A DNA stretch of 25,786 bases from a virus. The stretch lies in IMG/VR virus record IMGVR_UViG_3300023179_000459, positions 1 to 25,786 of that record; one strand, written 5' to 3'. The notes under the pieces are model-generated. The model worked only from the letters and a program-made list of their open reading frames with translations. It was not told the DNA's origin and did no database searches. The position numbers and the translations under genes were made by a program. Below, piece by piece: positions 1 to 7,694 of the stretch. The stretch's first letter is position 1; every line of letters starts with the position of its first letter.

Positions 1-1149
1 GTCACCCCGCCCCCGCCCCCTCCCCCGCCTCAGCCACCAGTCCCCCCGCCGGTAGCTCCGCCGCCTGCGCCGAAGGCCGTGAAGCCGCGAAAGGTCAAGC
101 CGCCGAAGGAAGACATTCCGGTCACGCCCCCCGTGGCCCCTCCGCCGAAACCGGCCGCCCCGGCTCCCGCCCCTGCACCTGCCACGCCACCGAAACCGCT
201 GACGATCGAAGAGCGGATCAAGGCGGCCGGCGAACGCGAGGACATCAAGACGCTGCGGGCCCGGGTGAGGGCGGTGGCAGAGGGCCGAGACGCCGAGCTG
301 CAGGCGCTCGAGGCCGAATACAAGGCCATCTCGGCCAAAATGGATGAGATCAGCAGGAAGAAGGCGGAACTGCTGGATCAACTCAATTCCGGCAAGATCA
401 AGATCAAAGAGCTGAAGAAGAGGCAGTCCGAATACGACCAGCAGTGGAGGCAAGAGCAGGAAAAGCGGATCAAGGTCTACTCTCGGCGTGGCGACGTGCG
501 AGAGGGGTACCACACGGCTGCACGTGAGGCATTCGGCGACCGCGACGTCCAGCAGTTTTCCGTTGCGCGCCCAACTGCACCCGCGAAGGTAACCACCCTT
601 GGGCGCTCAGAGGTTGAAGTCACGCCCGGGTCGGCGACGTTCAACCAGAAGCTTGGCGACGCGTTGGAATTCATTCAAAGAGTGTTCCGGCTCGGCTCCA
701 AGCCCCAGGCGGACGTCGTGCCGTACATGCTTCCTGCAGGCGAAAGAGCGTTTGCCAAACAGTCGGTTGTGTACATCACTGAGCACCACGAGACGGACAC
801 GTTCGTCCATGAGCTCGCGCATATCATCGAAAGTACATATCCGGAGATCCAGAAAGCCACAAACGAGTTTGTCGAAATGCGACTCGCGCGATCCGGGAAA
901 GCCTCGCAAAAGCTGGCAGATCTATTCCCGGCGCACAGATACCGCGACGACGAATACGGCAACGACGATGATTTCGGGGCTGTGTTTGACGGGACGGCCG
1001 CCTTCTACGTCGGCAAAAGGTACTGGTGGGGCTCCACGGAAATCCTGTCGATGGGCCTGGAGTATCTGTACACGGACGCCCCACGAATGGCAGCGGCCGA
1101 CCCCGAGTTTTTCAACTTCCTTGTGTCCGTTTTGAGGGGGGTTCTGTGA
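1..1149 (+). CDS. Minor head (MuF-like) protein, C-terminal part, with zinc-peptidase-like domain
   Basis: The frame is open from base 1, so the gene starts upstream and only its last 382 codons are seen. Visible order: a Pro/Ala-rich stretch (residues 1-65), a charged coiled-coil-like helix (about 70-160), then a compact C-terminal domain. That domain contains HELAH at visible residues 270-274 and a later TEILSMG with Glu347, the arrangement of an HExxH zinc peptidase with a downstream Glu ligand. Domains like this occur at the C-termini of phage minor head proteins encoded between portal and prohead protease, which fits this position. Whether it cuts anything is unknown; it could be structural or injected with the DNA. 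An internal GTG at 79 is not needed as a start. The stop overlaps the next start (GTGA). Confidence 0.6.
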   Translation, partial: VTPPPPPPPPQPPVPPPVAPPPAPKAVKPRKVKPPKEDIPVTPPVAPPPKPAAPAPAPAPATPPKPLTIEERIKAAGEREDIKTLRARVRAVAEGRDAELQALEAEYKAISAKMDEISRKKAELLDQLNSGKIKIKELKKRQSEYDQQWRQEQEKRIKVYSRRGDVREGYHTAAREAFGDRDVQQFSVARPTAPAKVTTLGRSEVEVTPGSATFNQKLGDALEFIQRVFRLGSKPQADVVPYMLPAGERAFAKQSVVYITEHHETDTFVHELAHIIESTYPEIQKATNEFVEMRLARSGKASQKLADLFPAHRYRDDEYGNDDDFGAVFDGTAAFYVGKRYWWGSTEILSMGLEYLYTDAPRMAAADPEFFNFLVSVLRGVL

Positions 1150-1400
1150 GGCGACTGGTCTGGAAAATCACTGGTGAGGACATCGTGGCCGACCTGGCAG
1201 ACGACTGTACTTGGGCGTGCAACTTCAGCGGCTTTCTGCCGCAGTTGCGGATCATCACCAGCGACGTGCTGGAATCAATCGGCCCGGCGGACGGAGACCC
1301 GCGGGCAAGGATCCTGCAGTCCGCAGGGCAGCGATTGAAGGCAAGCCAAGTGATCGACGACACCCCAATCGGGCCCACACCCGAATACGTTACCCCCTGA
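1146..1400 (+). CDS. Small hypothetical phage protein (84 aa)
   Basis: The GTG at 1146 overlaps the stop of the upstream gene (GTGA) and lies just behind a G-rich Shine-Dalgarno-like run at 1134-1140. I therefore prefer it to the upstream in-frame ATG at 1026, which would give a 40-residue N-terminus lying entirely inside the peptidase-domain gene. The product is short and soluble, with a Trp/Cys-containing centre and a Pro-rich tail, and has no motif I recognise. It lies in the head module between the minor head protein and the prohead protease, apparently in the same operon. Confidence 0.5.
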   Translation: MRRLVWKITGEDIVADLADDCTWACNFSGFLPQLRIITSDVLESIGPADGDPRARILQSAGQRLKASQVIDDTPIGPTPEYVTP

Positions 1401-1410
1401 AAGGAGCGAC

Positions 1411-1788
1411 ATGACCACACTCTTCAGCGTGCGATACACCCAGCAATGCGCCCGCACCATCCAGTCCGCATTCGTGCGGTGCGAGTCGACTGATATCGAC
1501 CCGGCGGCGATCAGCGGTATCATCGGAGCGATCAGCAGGAAAACCGGGGTCGACCCGGAGGACATCCACGTCTGCTGCGTGGAGCGGTTGGACGAGGTTC
1601 TGGAGGCTGCAAGCAATGGCGAGCGTCACACTGACGGAAAAGCAACTGCGGTCGCTGCTGCGGAAGGAGCGGCGGGTGGCGAGTCGGCAGGCGGCAAGCC
1701 GGCGACAGACACCCGCCCCTCTCGCAGCGGGGGCGGAAGCGGGTCCGGGTCCGGTTCAGTGCCGACTCGCCCTGCCGCTCGGCGTTGA
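1411..1788 (+). CDS. Small hypothetical protein with Gly-Ser-rich tail, overlapping the protease gene
   Basis: The ATG at 1411 follows a good Shine-Dalgarno (AAGGAG at about 1400-1405), directly after the stop of the previous gene. Residues 1-70 look like a folded domain with three cysteines (CVRY/VCC-type spacing, no known family). Residues 70-125 are Ala/Gly/Ser-rich, including a GSGSGSGS run. The last 173 bases run out of phase over the start of the prohead protease gene, so the low-complexity tail may simply be what the overlap allows. The function is unknown. The early part is supported by its RBS and position; the exact end is less certain. Confidence 0.5.
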   Translation: MTTLFSVRYTQQCARTIQSAFVRCESTDIDPAAISGIIGAISRKTGVDPEDIHVCCVERLDEVLEAASNGERHTDGKATAVAAAEGAAGGESAGGKPATDTRPSRSGGGSGSGSGSVPTRPAARR

Positions 1789-2794
1789 CCTGGACGGAGA
1801 CGAGGACGAAAACGAAGACGACGACGAACTTGGCGTCACGCACCAGTCGCAGTCGGTGTACGGGACCGACTCGCTCGAGCATCTCGCGGCCCACAACCCG
1901 GCGTGCCTGACCCAGGCCGGATACCCGTACACCACGTCGCAAGGCGCGACGATGGCAGCGAAGGACCCCGGGAAGATGAGCGCCACGTTTGTGGTCGTCA
2001 CCCGACAGAAGGACCCGAATCGCCACGGGAACATGGTGCAGATCCTCCCGGGCCCCAACGGGCAGGGGCTGCAAATCGAGGACTGGGCGGCAAACCCGGT
2101 GGTACTGTTCGACCACGGGGTGGGCTTGAATCTGCCCATCGGCACAGCAATGAAAAACGGCGAGCTGTTCTGGAACGCCCAGAAATCCAAGGCAACCAGC
2201 ACGGTGTTCTTCTCGCAGACACTCCCGGAAGCCGCCGCGATCTATGCACTGATCGACGAAGGAATCCTCCGGGCGTCGTCGATCCAATTCATGCCAAGCA
2301 GGGCGATGCGACTGACTGGAGAGCTTCCGGATCGCCCAAAGGGGGTCGAGTCGCTGGACTATCAGGGCTACGATTTCGTGGAGTCGAAGCTACTGGAGTG
2401 GTCGGTCGTGGCGATCCCAGCCGATCCCGGAGCGCTCCGCAAGTCCCTGGACTCTGGGCGAGTCGCCGGCCAGCGCATCGGCCCCGGGCTGAGATACGCA
2501 CTCGCGCAGCACTTGGGGCCGCAAAAGGCGTGGACGCCTGGCGTAGAACTGCGTTCCGAACCCGCTGCTGCAAGTGCTGTTGACGCAGCGCAGCAAAAGG
2601 CTACTCTTGCCCATGTGATTGACGGAAATGCACTGGCGGAGCAATACCGGCAGAGCATCATTGCGGCGGCCCCTGCGGTCGACCACAACGCGATTGCAGA
2701 GCAGGTGCGGCTGGAAGTCCAGCGAGCTACCGCAAGCGTGCTGGAGGGATTTCGGAAGCTCTCCAGTCGTGTGCAGTACCTCGCTGGAAATTGA
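1616..2794 (+). CDS. HK97-type prohead maturation protease (S78 family)
   Basis: This serine protease would cleave the capsid protein's N-terminal scaffold during prohead maturation. The core lies at about residues 120-280. It contains NPVVLFDHG with the candidate catalytic His167, ASSIQF with Ser221/222, and LLEWSVVAIPADPGA with Glu261, in the order expected for the HK97 gp4 fold. Residues 1-120 are an unusual extension with a basic helix and an acidic run (DGDEDENEDDDE, about 60-71). The C-terminal 110 residues are helical and could act as scaffold. The ATG at 1616 has GGAGG at 1602-1606, which favours the long N-terminus even though it overlaps the previous gene by 173 bases. It sits directly upstream of the major capsid gene, the classic order. 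Confidence 0.85.
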   Translation: MASVTLTEKQLRSLLRKERRVASRQAASRRQTPAPLAAGAEAGPGPVQCRLALPLGVDLDGDEDENEDDDELGVTHQSQSVYGTDSLEHLAAHNPACLTQAGYPYTTSQGATMAAKDPGKMSATFVVVTRQKDPNRHGNMVQILPGPNGQGLQIEDWAANPVVLFDHGVGLNLPIGTAMKNGELFWNAQKSKATSTVFFSQTLPEAAAIYALIDEGILRASSIQFMPSRAMRLTGELPDRPKGVESLDYQGYDFVESKLLEWSVVAIPADPGALRKSLDSGRVAGQRIGPGLRYALAQHLGPQKAWTPGVELRSEPAAASAVDAAQQKATLAHVIDGNALAEQYRQSIIAAAPAVDHNAIAEQVRLEVQRATASVLEGFRKLSSRVQYLAGN

Positions 2795-2828
2795 TCCGAA
2801 GCAGTTTTGAAACATCTGATTCCTCTTT

Positions 2829-2850
2829 GCCCCATAACTAGGGGCCGGAG
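2829..2850 (+). promoter_or_regulatory. Leader hairpin plus Shine-Dalgarno of the major capsid gene
   Basis: GCCCC (2829-2833) and GGGGC (2841-2845) form a 5-bp stem around a 7-nt ATAACTA loop. CGGAG (2846-2850) follows immediately as the ribosome binding site, 6 nt before the ATG. The same design, with the same ATAACT loop start but a swapped innermost base pair, precedes the tail tube gene at 10045-10066. This suggests an RNA element that sets translation or mRNA stability for the two most abundant virion proteins. Confidence 0.6.
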
Positions 2851-2856
2851 AACACC

Positions 2857-4347
2857 ATGAGCGAGTCGGCAACGGCCACCGCGCCGCAGCAGCCAGTGTC
2901 AACCGCGTTTGATCCCGCGCCCCTTCTGGCGGCCGTCCGGCAGTCCGTGACCGAGCTGGTGGCCCCGATCCAGCAGGCCCAAACGGCTCTTGCCCAGCGG
3001 GTCGAATCACTCGCAGCCCCCCAGCCCCAGGCGGCTGCCGCAGCATCGCGACTGTTCGGTGCCCCGGGAGCGGCCCCCGGCATTCGGCAGGGCGAGGACC
3101 CGATGTCGTCTCGCGGGTTCCAATACTCGCGGGCGGCGGGCATGTTTTCGGGCGTCATCCCGTCCGACCAATGCAAGGTCGAACGGCAGATGCACGAACT
3201 GCTGTCGGCCCACATGCGCCGGCTGGGATTCAGCCCCGAAGGCGACCGGTCGATGTTGTTTCCCCTCTGGATCGACGCGATCCCGGGCCTGACCGAACAG
3301 CAGACCGCCGAGATCCGCGAGACCGTGCGGCAGGGTGCTGTCGGCTGCGATCCGGGCGAGTTGCGTTCCATCGTCCAGCGGTCCCGCAGCGTGGCTGTCG
3401 CACAGGGGCTGTCGCAGTACGACGACACCGGGCTCGGCGTGTTGCTTGGCGCGACGATGCAGGGTGATCTGATCGAGCTCATCCGGGCTCGCGAGGTATT
3501 TTCGCGGGCGGGGGCCACAAACATCGCTCTGCCCCCCAGCGGTCGGATGCGATGGGGCAAGCAGACCGGTGCGACCACCGTTTACTGGGTCGGTGAGTCG
3601 GTGGCGATCACGTCCAGCGAGCCCACCACTGGCGATCTTGACTTTATCGCCAAGAAATTGGCGGTGTTGGTCAAGCTGCCGAACGAGCTGCTGCGGTTCG
3701 GAAACCCCTCGGTGGAGGCGTTCGTGCGAGCCGACATGGCCCGCGTGATGGCGCTGGAAGCGGACTTGGCGATGCTCAGCGGTCCCGGATCGTCGGTCAA
3801 GCCCAAGGGCTTGCTGAACTACGCCAACATCCAGACGCACACCGCTTCGACCACTGCGACCGACGGCGACACTTTCGAGCCGGAAGATCCGGCGCTGATG
3901 GTCGCCAAGCTGCAGGAATCCAACCACGACACCGAAGGACTCGGTGCGACCTGGGTTCTGCGCCCCTTGTTCCGCGCGACGATCTTCAACAAGCGTGCGA
4001 CGCCCTACTCGGGCGGAACGGGGAAGGGCGAGTTCCTGTTCGAGATGGACCGGTCCAGCTCGCAGAACGGCATGGTCGGACGCCTCGGCGGCTACCCTCT
4101 CGTGACCAGCACGCAGTTGCCGAAAGACGGCGCCAAGGGGTCCGGAACCGGCCTGTACCAGACGCTGTGCGGCGTGTTCGCGCACTGGATGATCGGCCGC
4201 GTTGGTGTGGCCGAATTTGCCTCGTCCAACACCGGTGACACGCCCTTCACGAACGATCAGACCTGGCTGCGGGTGATCCAGCACATGGACGCCGGGCCGC
4301 GATACGAGGACGCGTTCATTAAGTGCGTCAACCTGATCCTGGCCTAA
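2857..4347 (+). CDS. Major capsid protein, HK97 fold
   Basis: This protein forms the icosahedral shell. At 496 residues it fits an HK97 gp5-type protein with an N-terminal scaffolding (delta) region. Residues 1-90 are Ala/Gln-rich and helical. Residues from about 195 on give the typical pattern: GDLIELIRAREVF, then aromatic and Gly-rich strand segments (WVGESVAI), then KLPNELL and the long helix FVRADMARVMALEADLAML, then GLLNYANI and a C-terminal strand-rich part. The protease next door would remove the N-terminal region; a cleavage point near residues 75-95 is inference. The ATG is set by CGGAG 6 nt upstream, behind a 5-bp hairpin. Hairpins with T-runs follow the gene. Confidence 0.88.
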   Translation: MSESATATAPQQPVSTAFDPAPLLAAVRQSVTELVAPIQQAQTALAQRVESLAAPQPQAAAAASRLFGAPGAAPGIRQGEDPMSSRGFQYSRAAGMFSGVIPSDQCKVERQMHELLSAHMRRLGFSPEGDRSMLFPLWIDAIPGLTEQQTAEIRETVRQGAVGCDPGELRSIVQRSRSVAVAQGLSQYDDTGLGVLLGATMQGDLIELIRAREVFSRAGATNIALPPSGRMRWGKQTGATTVYWVGESVAITSSEPTTGDLDFIAKKLAVLVKLPNELLRFGNPSVEAFVRADMARVMALEADLAMLSGPGSSVKPKGLLNYANIQTHTASTTATDGDTFEPEDPALMVAKLQESNHDTEGLGATWVLRPLFRATIFNKRATPYSGGTGKGEFLFEMDRSSSQNGMVGRLGGYPLVTSTQLPKDGAKGSGTGLYQTLCGVFAHWMIGRVGVAEFASSNTGDTPFTNDQTWLRVIQHMDAGPRYEDAFIKCVNLILA

Positions 4348-4354
4348 TGTCGGC

Positions 4355-4399
4355 AGCGACAGGCTGAGTGTCGCTTGAATCGAGTCACACTGTTTTTTT
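4355..4399 (+). terminator. Possible attenuator/leaky terminator after the capsid gene
   Basis: Two mutually exclusive hairpins are possible. AGCGACA (4355-4361) pairs with TGTCGCT (4369-4375), 7 bp. Alternatively AGTGT (4367-4371) pairs with ACACT (4387-4391), directly before a T7 run at 4393-4399. The second, weaker stem has the position expected of an intrinsic terminator, and the first would block it. Partial termination here would lower transcription of genes beyond the capsid gene. The stems are short, so confidence is moderate. Confidence 0.4.
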
Positions 4400-4426
4400 C
4401 GCGGCGAAGTCCGCAGAGGTTTGTCG

Positions 4427-4831
4427 ATGCACGTCGATCTTCGGAATCAGCTTGTCGGGGCTCCGTCGCAGCTCCCCGGCAGCACAGCCCTGTCCGGGAC
4501 CACTGCCGCCAACGGGTCGGCGGTGGACTGCGATCTGGCGGACGGCCCCATCTACGGGATCTTCAACACCGGGGCCGCGACGGGGTCACCCACAAGTTTC
4601 ACTGTGACGTGCAAACTGCAGGAATCCGACACGTCCGGCGGAACGTACACCGATTTGGTCAGCCAGACCACGCTTGTGCTGTCGGCCGGGTCGACGATGG
4701 GGATCATTCAGGGCATTCGCACCAAGCGGTATGTCCGGACCGTCGTGACACCGGCGTTCACCGGCGGGTCGTCCCCCACTGTTCCGACCTCGGCCAACGT
4801 CGTCGGCCAGAAGCGCCGCATCGGGACGTAA
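4427..4831 (+). CDS. Small virion protein, probable capsid decoration-like protein
   Basis: The ATG at 4427 has AGAGG at 4415-4419 with 7-nt spacing, so it is chosen over the TTG at 4421. The 134-residue product is strand-rich with many Ser/Thr/Gly residues and no membrane segment. It carries segments such as GTTAANGSAVDC, GSPTSFTVTCKLQES and RYVRTVVTPAF. Small beta proteins of this look often follow the capsid gene in tailed phages and bind the shell or act in the head. The role is inferred from position and composition; no catalytic motif is present. It is followed by a strong hairpin with a T-run at 4872-4904. Confidence 0.55.
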   Translation: MHVDLRNQLVGAPSQLPGSTALSGTTAANGSAVDCDLADGPIYGIFNTGAATGSPTSFTVTCKLQESDTSGGTYTDLVSQTTLVLSAGSTMGIIQGIRTKRYVRTVVTPAFTGGSSPTVPTSANVVGQKRRIGT

Positions 4832-4871
4832 TCCCTGATGCCTGTTGAGCGGCAGGCCGGGAGCTAAGCGT

Positions 4872-4904
4872 AATCGGGCGGGGCAGGATGCCTCGCCCGA
4901 TTTT
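4872..4904 (+). terminator. Intrinsic terminator-like hairpin after the capsid/decoration pair
   Basis: AATCGGGCG (4872-4880) pairs perfectly with CGCCCGATT (4894-4902). It continues through a G-T pair into GGCA/TGCC with a GGA loop, giving a near-continuous 14-bp hairpin that ends in TTTT (4901-4904). The T-tract is short, so termination may be partial. The next gene starts 35 bases later with no clear promoter, which fits read-through of a fraction of transcripts. Confidence 0.6.
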
Positions 4905-4938
4905 CAAAGTCCAGAGACCCAGCAGTCGAAGGTGAATC

Positions 4939-5262
4939 ATGCCCCCACAGCCGAACGTGCAGGCGGTCTTCAGCGCCGACGTGAGTCTCGACCCAACCGT
5001 CGCCGGAATGGCTCTCAACCTGGCCCAGTTGGTCGCCAAGGTCGAGAAGTACAGAGCCGATTGGGTGGCCCTGATCGGAGAGGCCGGCGATTTCTTTCGC
5101 ACGGCCAATGTCGTGCAGCCGGGGTCTGCGGGGCCCCACGTTGTGCGGGCTGTGCTGGCCCTGGAATCGATCGCTGCGTCGCTGGCGGTGATCGCCAGCA
5201 ACGGCAGCCAGACCCAGCAGAACACCGAAACCATCCTCGCAATCCAGAGGGGTCAACAGTAA
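4939..5262 (+). CDS. Small hypothetical protein in accessory virion block
   Basis: The 107-residue product is mostly helical, with a long amphipathic middle (LNLAQLVAKVEKYRADWVAL) and an Ala/Val-rich second helix. It has no known motif. The ATG at 4939 follows AAGGTGA (4929-4935). The stop overlaps the next start in a TAATG arrangement, indicating translational coupling. The competing frame over the same DNA reads as Arg/Pro/Gly-rich and is rejected. It may be a small structural or assembly protein; its function cannot be assigned. Confidence 0.55.
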   Translation: MPPQPNVQAVFSADVSLDPTVAGMALNLAQLVAKVEKYRADWVALIGEAGDFFRTANVVQPGSAGPHVVRAVLALESIAASLAVIASNGSQTQQNTETILAIQRGQQ

Positions 5263-5708
5263 TGGCCTGGATCTCGCTGCTGGCGATTGAATCGCACACT
5301 GGTCCCCGCGACCCGGTGCAGGTCAAGCCGCCGATCAACGCTGCCAAGTTCGCGATTCGCTGTCCGTGGGACGCTGATTCGCGAGTCGACCCGGGCCGGC
5401 ACCTTTCGGTCCGGACCTACAAGTTGACGGTCGGCACGCAGACCGCGAGCGCACCGATCAGCCGCGGCAACTTCGACTCGACGGGCGCTCCGGAGCTCGC
5501 GCCGGATGATGTCCCGTACCCAGGCACTGGCGGATTTCCTATCGACCTGGTTGACTGGGAGTCGAACAACGAGTTGGAATTCCGGCTCCTGCACACCCAC
5601 GACAACGGAGCCCAGCCAATGGCGGCGGGGCTGCAGGTGAAGTGGTTCAACGCGGCCGGCGTGGAGCTCACGGCCGACGGAAACGTGGAGCCCAACCCCT
5701 CCGAGTAA
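5262..5708 (+). CDS. Hypothetical virion-type protein (148 aa)
   Basis: The ATG at 5262 overlaps the previous stop (TAATG) and has an AGAGGGG Shine-Dalgarno at about 5246-5252. The product is strand-rich, with WISLLAIESHTGPRD at the start and a Pro/Gly-rich C-terminus. It has no signal, membrane segment or catalytic motif. The stop again overlaps the next start (TAATG at 5706-5710), so three genes form one coupled set. A structural role on the head or a fibre base is inferred only from its place between the capsid and connector genes. Confidence 0.55.
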   Translation: MAWISLLAIESHTGPRDPVQVKPPINAAKFAIRCPWDADSRVDPGRHLSVRTYKLTVGTQTASAPISRGNFDSTGAPELAPDDVPYPGTGGFPIDLVDWESNNELEFRLLHTHDNGAQPMAAGLQVKWFNAAGVELTADGNVEPNPSE

Positions 5709-7120
5709 TGGCTCTCCCGACAACAGTTGCGACAGGCAGCGGCAGCGGATCGTCGTCGACGACTGGCACGATCAGTGCGGTGTCGGTCGCAGTCGGCGAC
5801 GTTGTCGTTGTGCGCATCTCGGAGACCAGCGGGTTCGAGCGCACGGCAACGGTGTCGGACAATCTGGGGCACACGTGGACGGCGCAGCAGACGGCGCTGA
5901 ACAACCGAAAGGCGTACATCTACACGACTACTGTCGTGACTGCCGGGACGATGACGGTCACCACGAACTGGAACGCCTCCAACACCTGGCTGTCCTACGC
6001 CAACGTTGTGCGCGACAGCGACGGGGCGGCGGCAGTCGACACGAGCGACAAGTTCACCCAGACTGCAACGAGCTGCTTTGCTGCCCAGTCTGGGAACATC
6101 GACACGTCCGCCAACGTAGTCGTGCTCGCGGTGTATGCGTGCACGACGGCACGAACATGGACTCCGGGAAGCGGGTACTCAGCCGATTCCAGCGGAGCCG
6201 GGTTCCTGTTCCAGTCGCTGTCGTCGGCGACGGCGCTGACAGACGAGCGTGCACCGGCAACGCAATCCGCGTCGGCACTGCAGAGCGCCGCGGCGGTGAT
6301 CTCGATCAAGGGGGCCGCAGGATCCGGGACGTCTATCAGTGTCGCTGACACGGGCTCAGGGTCCGACGCGACGCCGACGATCTCGTGCTCCCTGACGTCG
6401 AGCGACACAGGGTCCGGTACCGACGCGGTTTCGTGCTCGGTGTCGGCCCCAATCACCGATTCAGGCAGCGGGGCCGACGCGGCGCCCGTGATCACATGCC
6501 TGATTTCTGTGGCTGACAGCGGTTCCGGCACCGACACGGTTGCGTGCTCTGCGTCGGTGTCGGTGGCAGACACCGCCTCGGGCGCTGATGCAGTTGCGAT
6601 TGCGGTGGCGGCAGGACCGATCTCGGACTCAGGCTCAGCCGCTGAGTCGGTGTCGGTCAGCCAGTCGATCCTGATCACCGTCTCCGACACCTGCAGTGCC
6701 AGCGATTCGGTCGCGATCATTGTCTCGGTGCAACTCACCGACAGCGGATCCGCAGCCGAAACCCTGAGCGCGTCCGCGTTGCTCGGGGCGATCACGGATT
6801 CCTGCGCAGCGGTCGACGTTGTCGCTCAGATTTCCCAGGGCGTGCTGATCTCGCTGGCCGACACCGGGTCGGCTTCCGACCAGATCTCGGGGCTGACTGT
6901 CACACTCAGTGTGCCAGACACAAGTGCGGGAGTTGATTCGCTTTCAGCCCTGAATGCCCAACTGGCCGCGATTGCGGATGCGTGCACCGGGGTCGACGGA
7001 GTGACTGTCTCGACCAGTGGCGGCGGAACGCGAGTGGCCACGATCCAGTTCAGCACGCGGTCAAAGACCGCTGCATTTGCCCCGGTCGCGAAATCGGCCG
7101 TGATTGCCCCCAACCTGTAA
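5708..7120 (+). CDS. Ser/Thr/Asp-rich repeat virion protein, probable head fibre or decoration
   Basis: The 470-residue product has two parts. Residues 1-205 form a beta-sandwich-like domain (VGDVVVVRISET, DNLGHTWTAQQ, NRKAYIYTTTVVTAGTMTV) of the kind found in phage surface proteins. Residues 214-438 consist of about twelve imperfect repeats, each opening D[TS]x[SA]xxxD (for example DTGSGSDA, DSGSGADA, DSGSAAES) and spaced 18-21 residues apart. The last 30 residues are basic/aromatic, perhaps an anchor. The repeats would form a regular beta stack or extended stalk. The ATG at 5708 is coupled to the previous stop. The gene sits between the capsid and connector genes, not with the tail fibre gene, so attachment to the head is plausible. 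The Ser/Thr density makes it a candidate sugar acceptor. Confidence 0.65.
   Translation: MALPTTVATGSGSGSSSTTGTISAVSVAVGDVVVVRISETSGFERTATVSDNLGHTWTAQQTALNNRKAYIYTTTVVTAGTMTVTTNWNASNTWLSYANVVRDSDGAAAVDTSDKFTQTATSCFAAQSGNIDTSANVVVLAVYACTTARTWTPGSGYSADSSGAGFLFQSLSSATALTDERAPATQSASALQSAAAVISIKGAAGSGTSISVADTGSGSDATPTISCSLTSSDTGSGTDAVSCSVSAPITDSGSGADAAPVITCLISVADSGSGTDTVACSASVSVADTASGADAVAIAVAAGPISDSGSAAESVSVSQSILITVSDTCSASDSVAIIVSVQLTDSGSAAETLSASALLGAITDSCAAVDVVAQISQGVLISLADTGSASDQISGLTVTLSVPDTSAGVDSLSALNAQLAAIADACTGVDGVTVSTSGGGTRVATIQFSTRSKTAAFAPVAKSAVIAPNL
6347..7018 (+). repeat. About twelve coding repeats of roughly 19 residues
   Basis: Repeat units start at residues 214, 233, 251, 270, 288, 307, 327, 345, 364, 385, 404 and 424 of the protein starting at 5708. 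Each begins with Asp-Thr or Asp-Ser, followed by a Gly/Ser/Ala turn and a second Asp, then about ten alternating hydrophobic and Ser residues. DNA copies are diverged, so the repeat is kept at protein level rather than being a recent tandem duplication. Confidence 0.75.
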
Positions 7121-7132
7121 GGAGCCAGAGAC

Positions 7133-7687
7133 GTGCTGAAGTCGAAACTAAAGAGCTTGTGGCAGTGGCTCGGGGCGACGGTGGCTCTCGCCGTGCCGCC
7201 CCTGATGCCTCGCGACGCGTGCAAGTACGCGAGCGAGTGGAAGATCACCAAGTACGCCAGCGACGCGGATTACGCGGCCGGGAGGCCTTACGAGGTCTCG
7301 ATTCTGCCGGGGAACATCACGGTCAATGCGGGCATCCAGCTCATGCTGGACCTGTTGATCGGGGCCGGAGGTACGGTGTACAGCAACGCCAACGCCTACA
7401 TCGGCGTGGGTGACTCCACCACGTCCGAGTCGGCGTCGCAGACCGACCTGCAGGCCGCGACAAACAAGCTGCGGAAGGCCATGTCGGTGAGCTACCCGTC
7501 GCGCTCCGGGCAGACCCTGACGTTCCGCAGCGTGTTCGGTTCGAGCGACTCGAACTACGCCTGGAACGAGTTCGCGGTGTTCAACGCAGCGAGCGCCGGC
7601 ACGATGCTGAACCGCAAGGTCAGTTCGCAGGGCACGAAGGCCAGCGGCCAGACGTGGACGATCGACCTGGCCATCACCTGGAGCTGA
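7133..7687 (+). CDS. Conserved phage structural protein (fibre/head-fibre type)
   Basis: GTG start at 7133 with a strong AAGGAG at about 7119-7124. The 184-residue product has a hydrophobic N-terminal stretch (about residues 8-24). The body contains YIGVGDSTTSES, SQTDLQAATNKLRKAM, WNEFAVFNA and GTKASGQTWTIDL, a pattern I recognise from a common phage protein family of unassigned, probably structural, role. The hydrophobic start is odd for a virion protein and could be a membrane or anchor segment. It lies last in the accessory block before the connector gene. Confidence 0.6.
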   Translation: MLKSKLKSLWQWLGATVALAVPPLMPRDACKYASEWKITKYASDADYAAGRPYEVSILPGNITVNAGIQLMLDLLIGAGGTVYSNANAYIGVGDSTTSESASQTDLQAATNKLRKAMSVSYPSRSGQTLTFRSVFGSSDSNYAWNEFAVFNAASAGTMLNRKVSSQGTKASGQTWTIDLAITWS

Positions 7688-7694
7688 ACCGGCA

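Noticed and set aside
2807-2838. TTGAAA and CATAAC as a promoter for the capsid gene
   Set aside because: The spacer would be 20 bases with a poor -10. The conserved part is better explained by the RNA hairpin also found at 10045.
3007-4284. 425-codon minus-strand frame over the capsid gene
   Set aside because: Mirror of the HK97 capsid frame; no domain and no RBS.
4845-5261. Upstream extension of the gene starting at 5262
   Set aside because: The extension is Arg/Pro/Gly-rich and covers the better-looking gene at 4939-5262. The ATG at 5262 has its own RBS and TAATG coupling.
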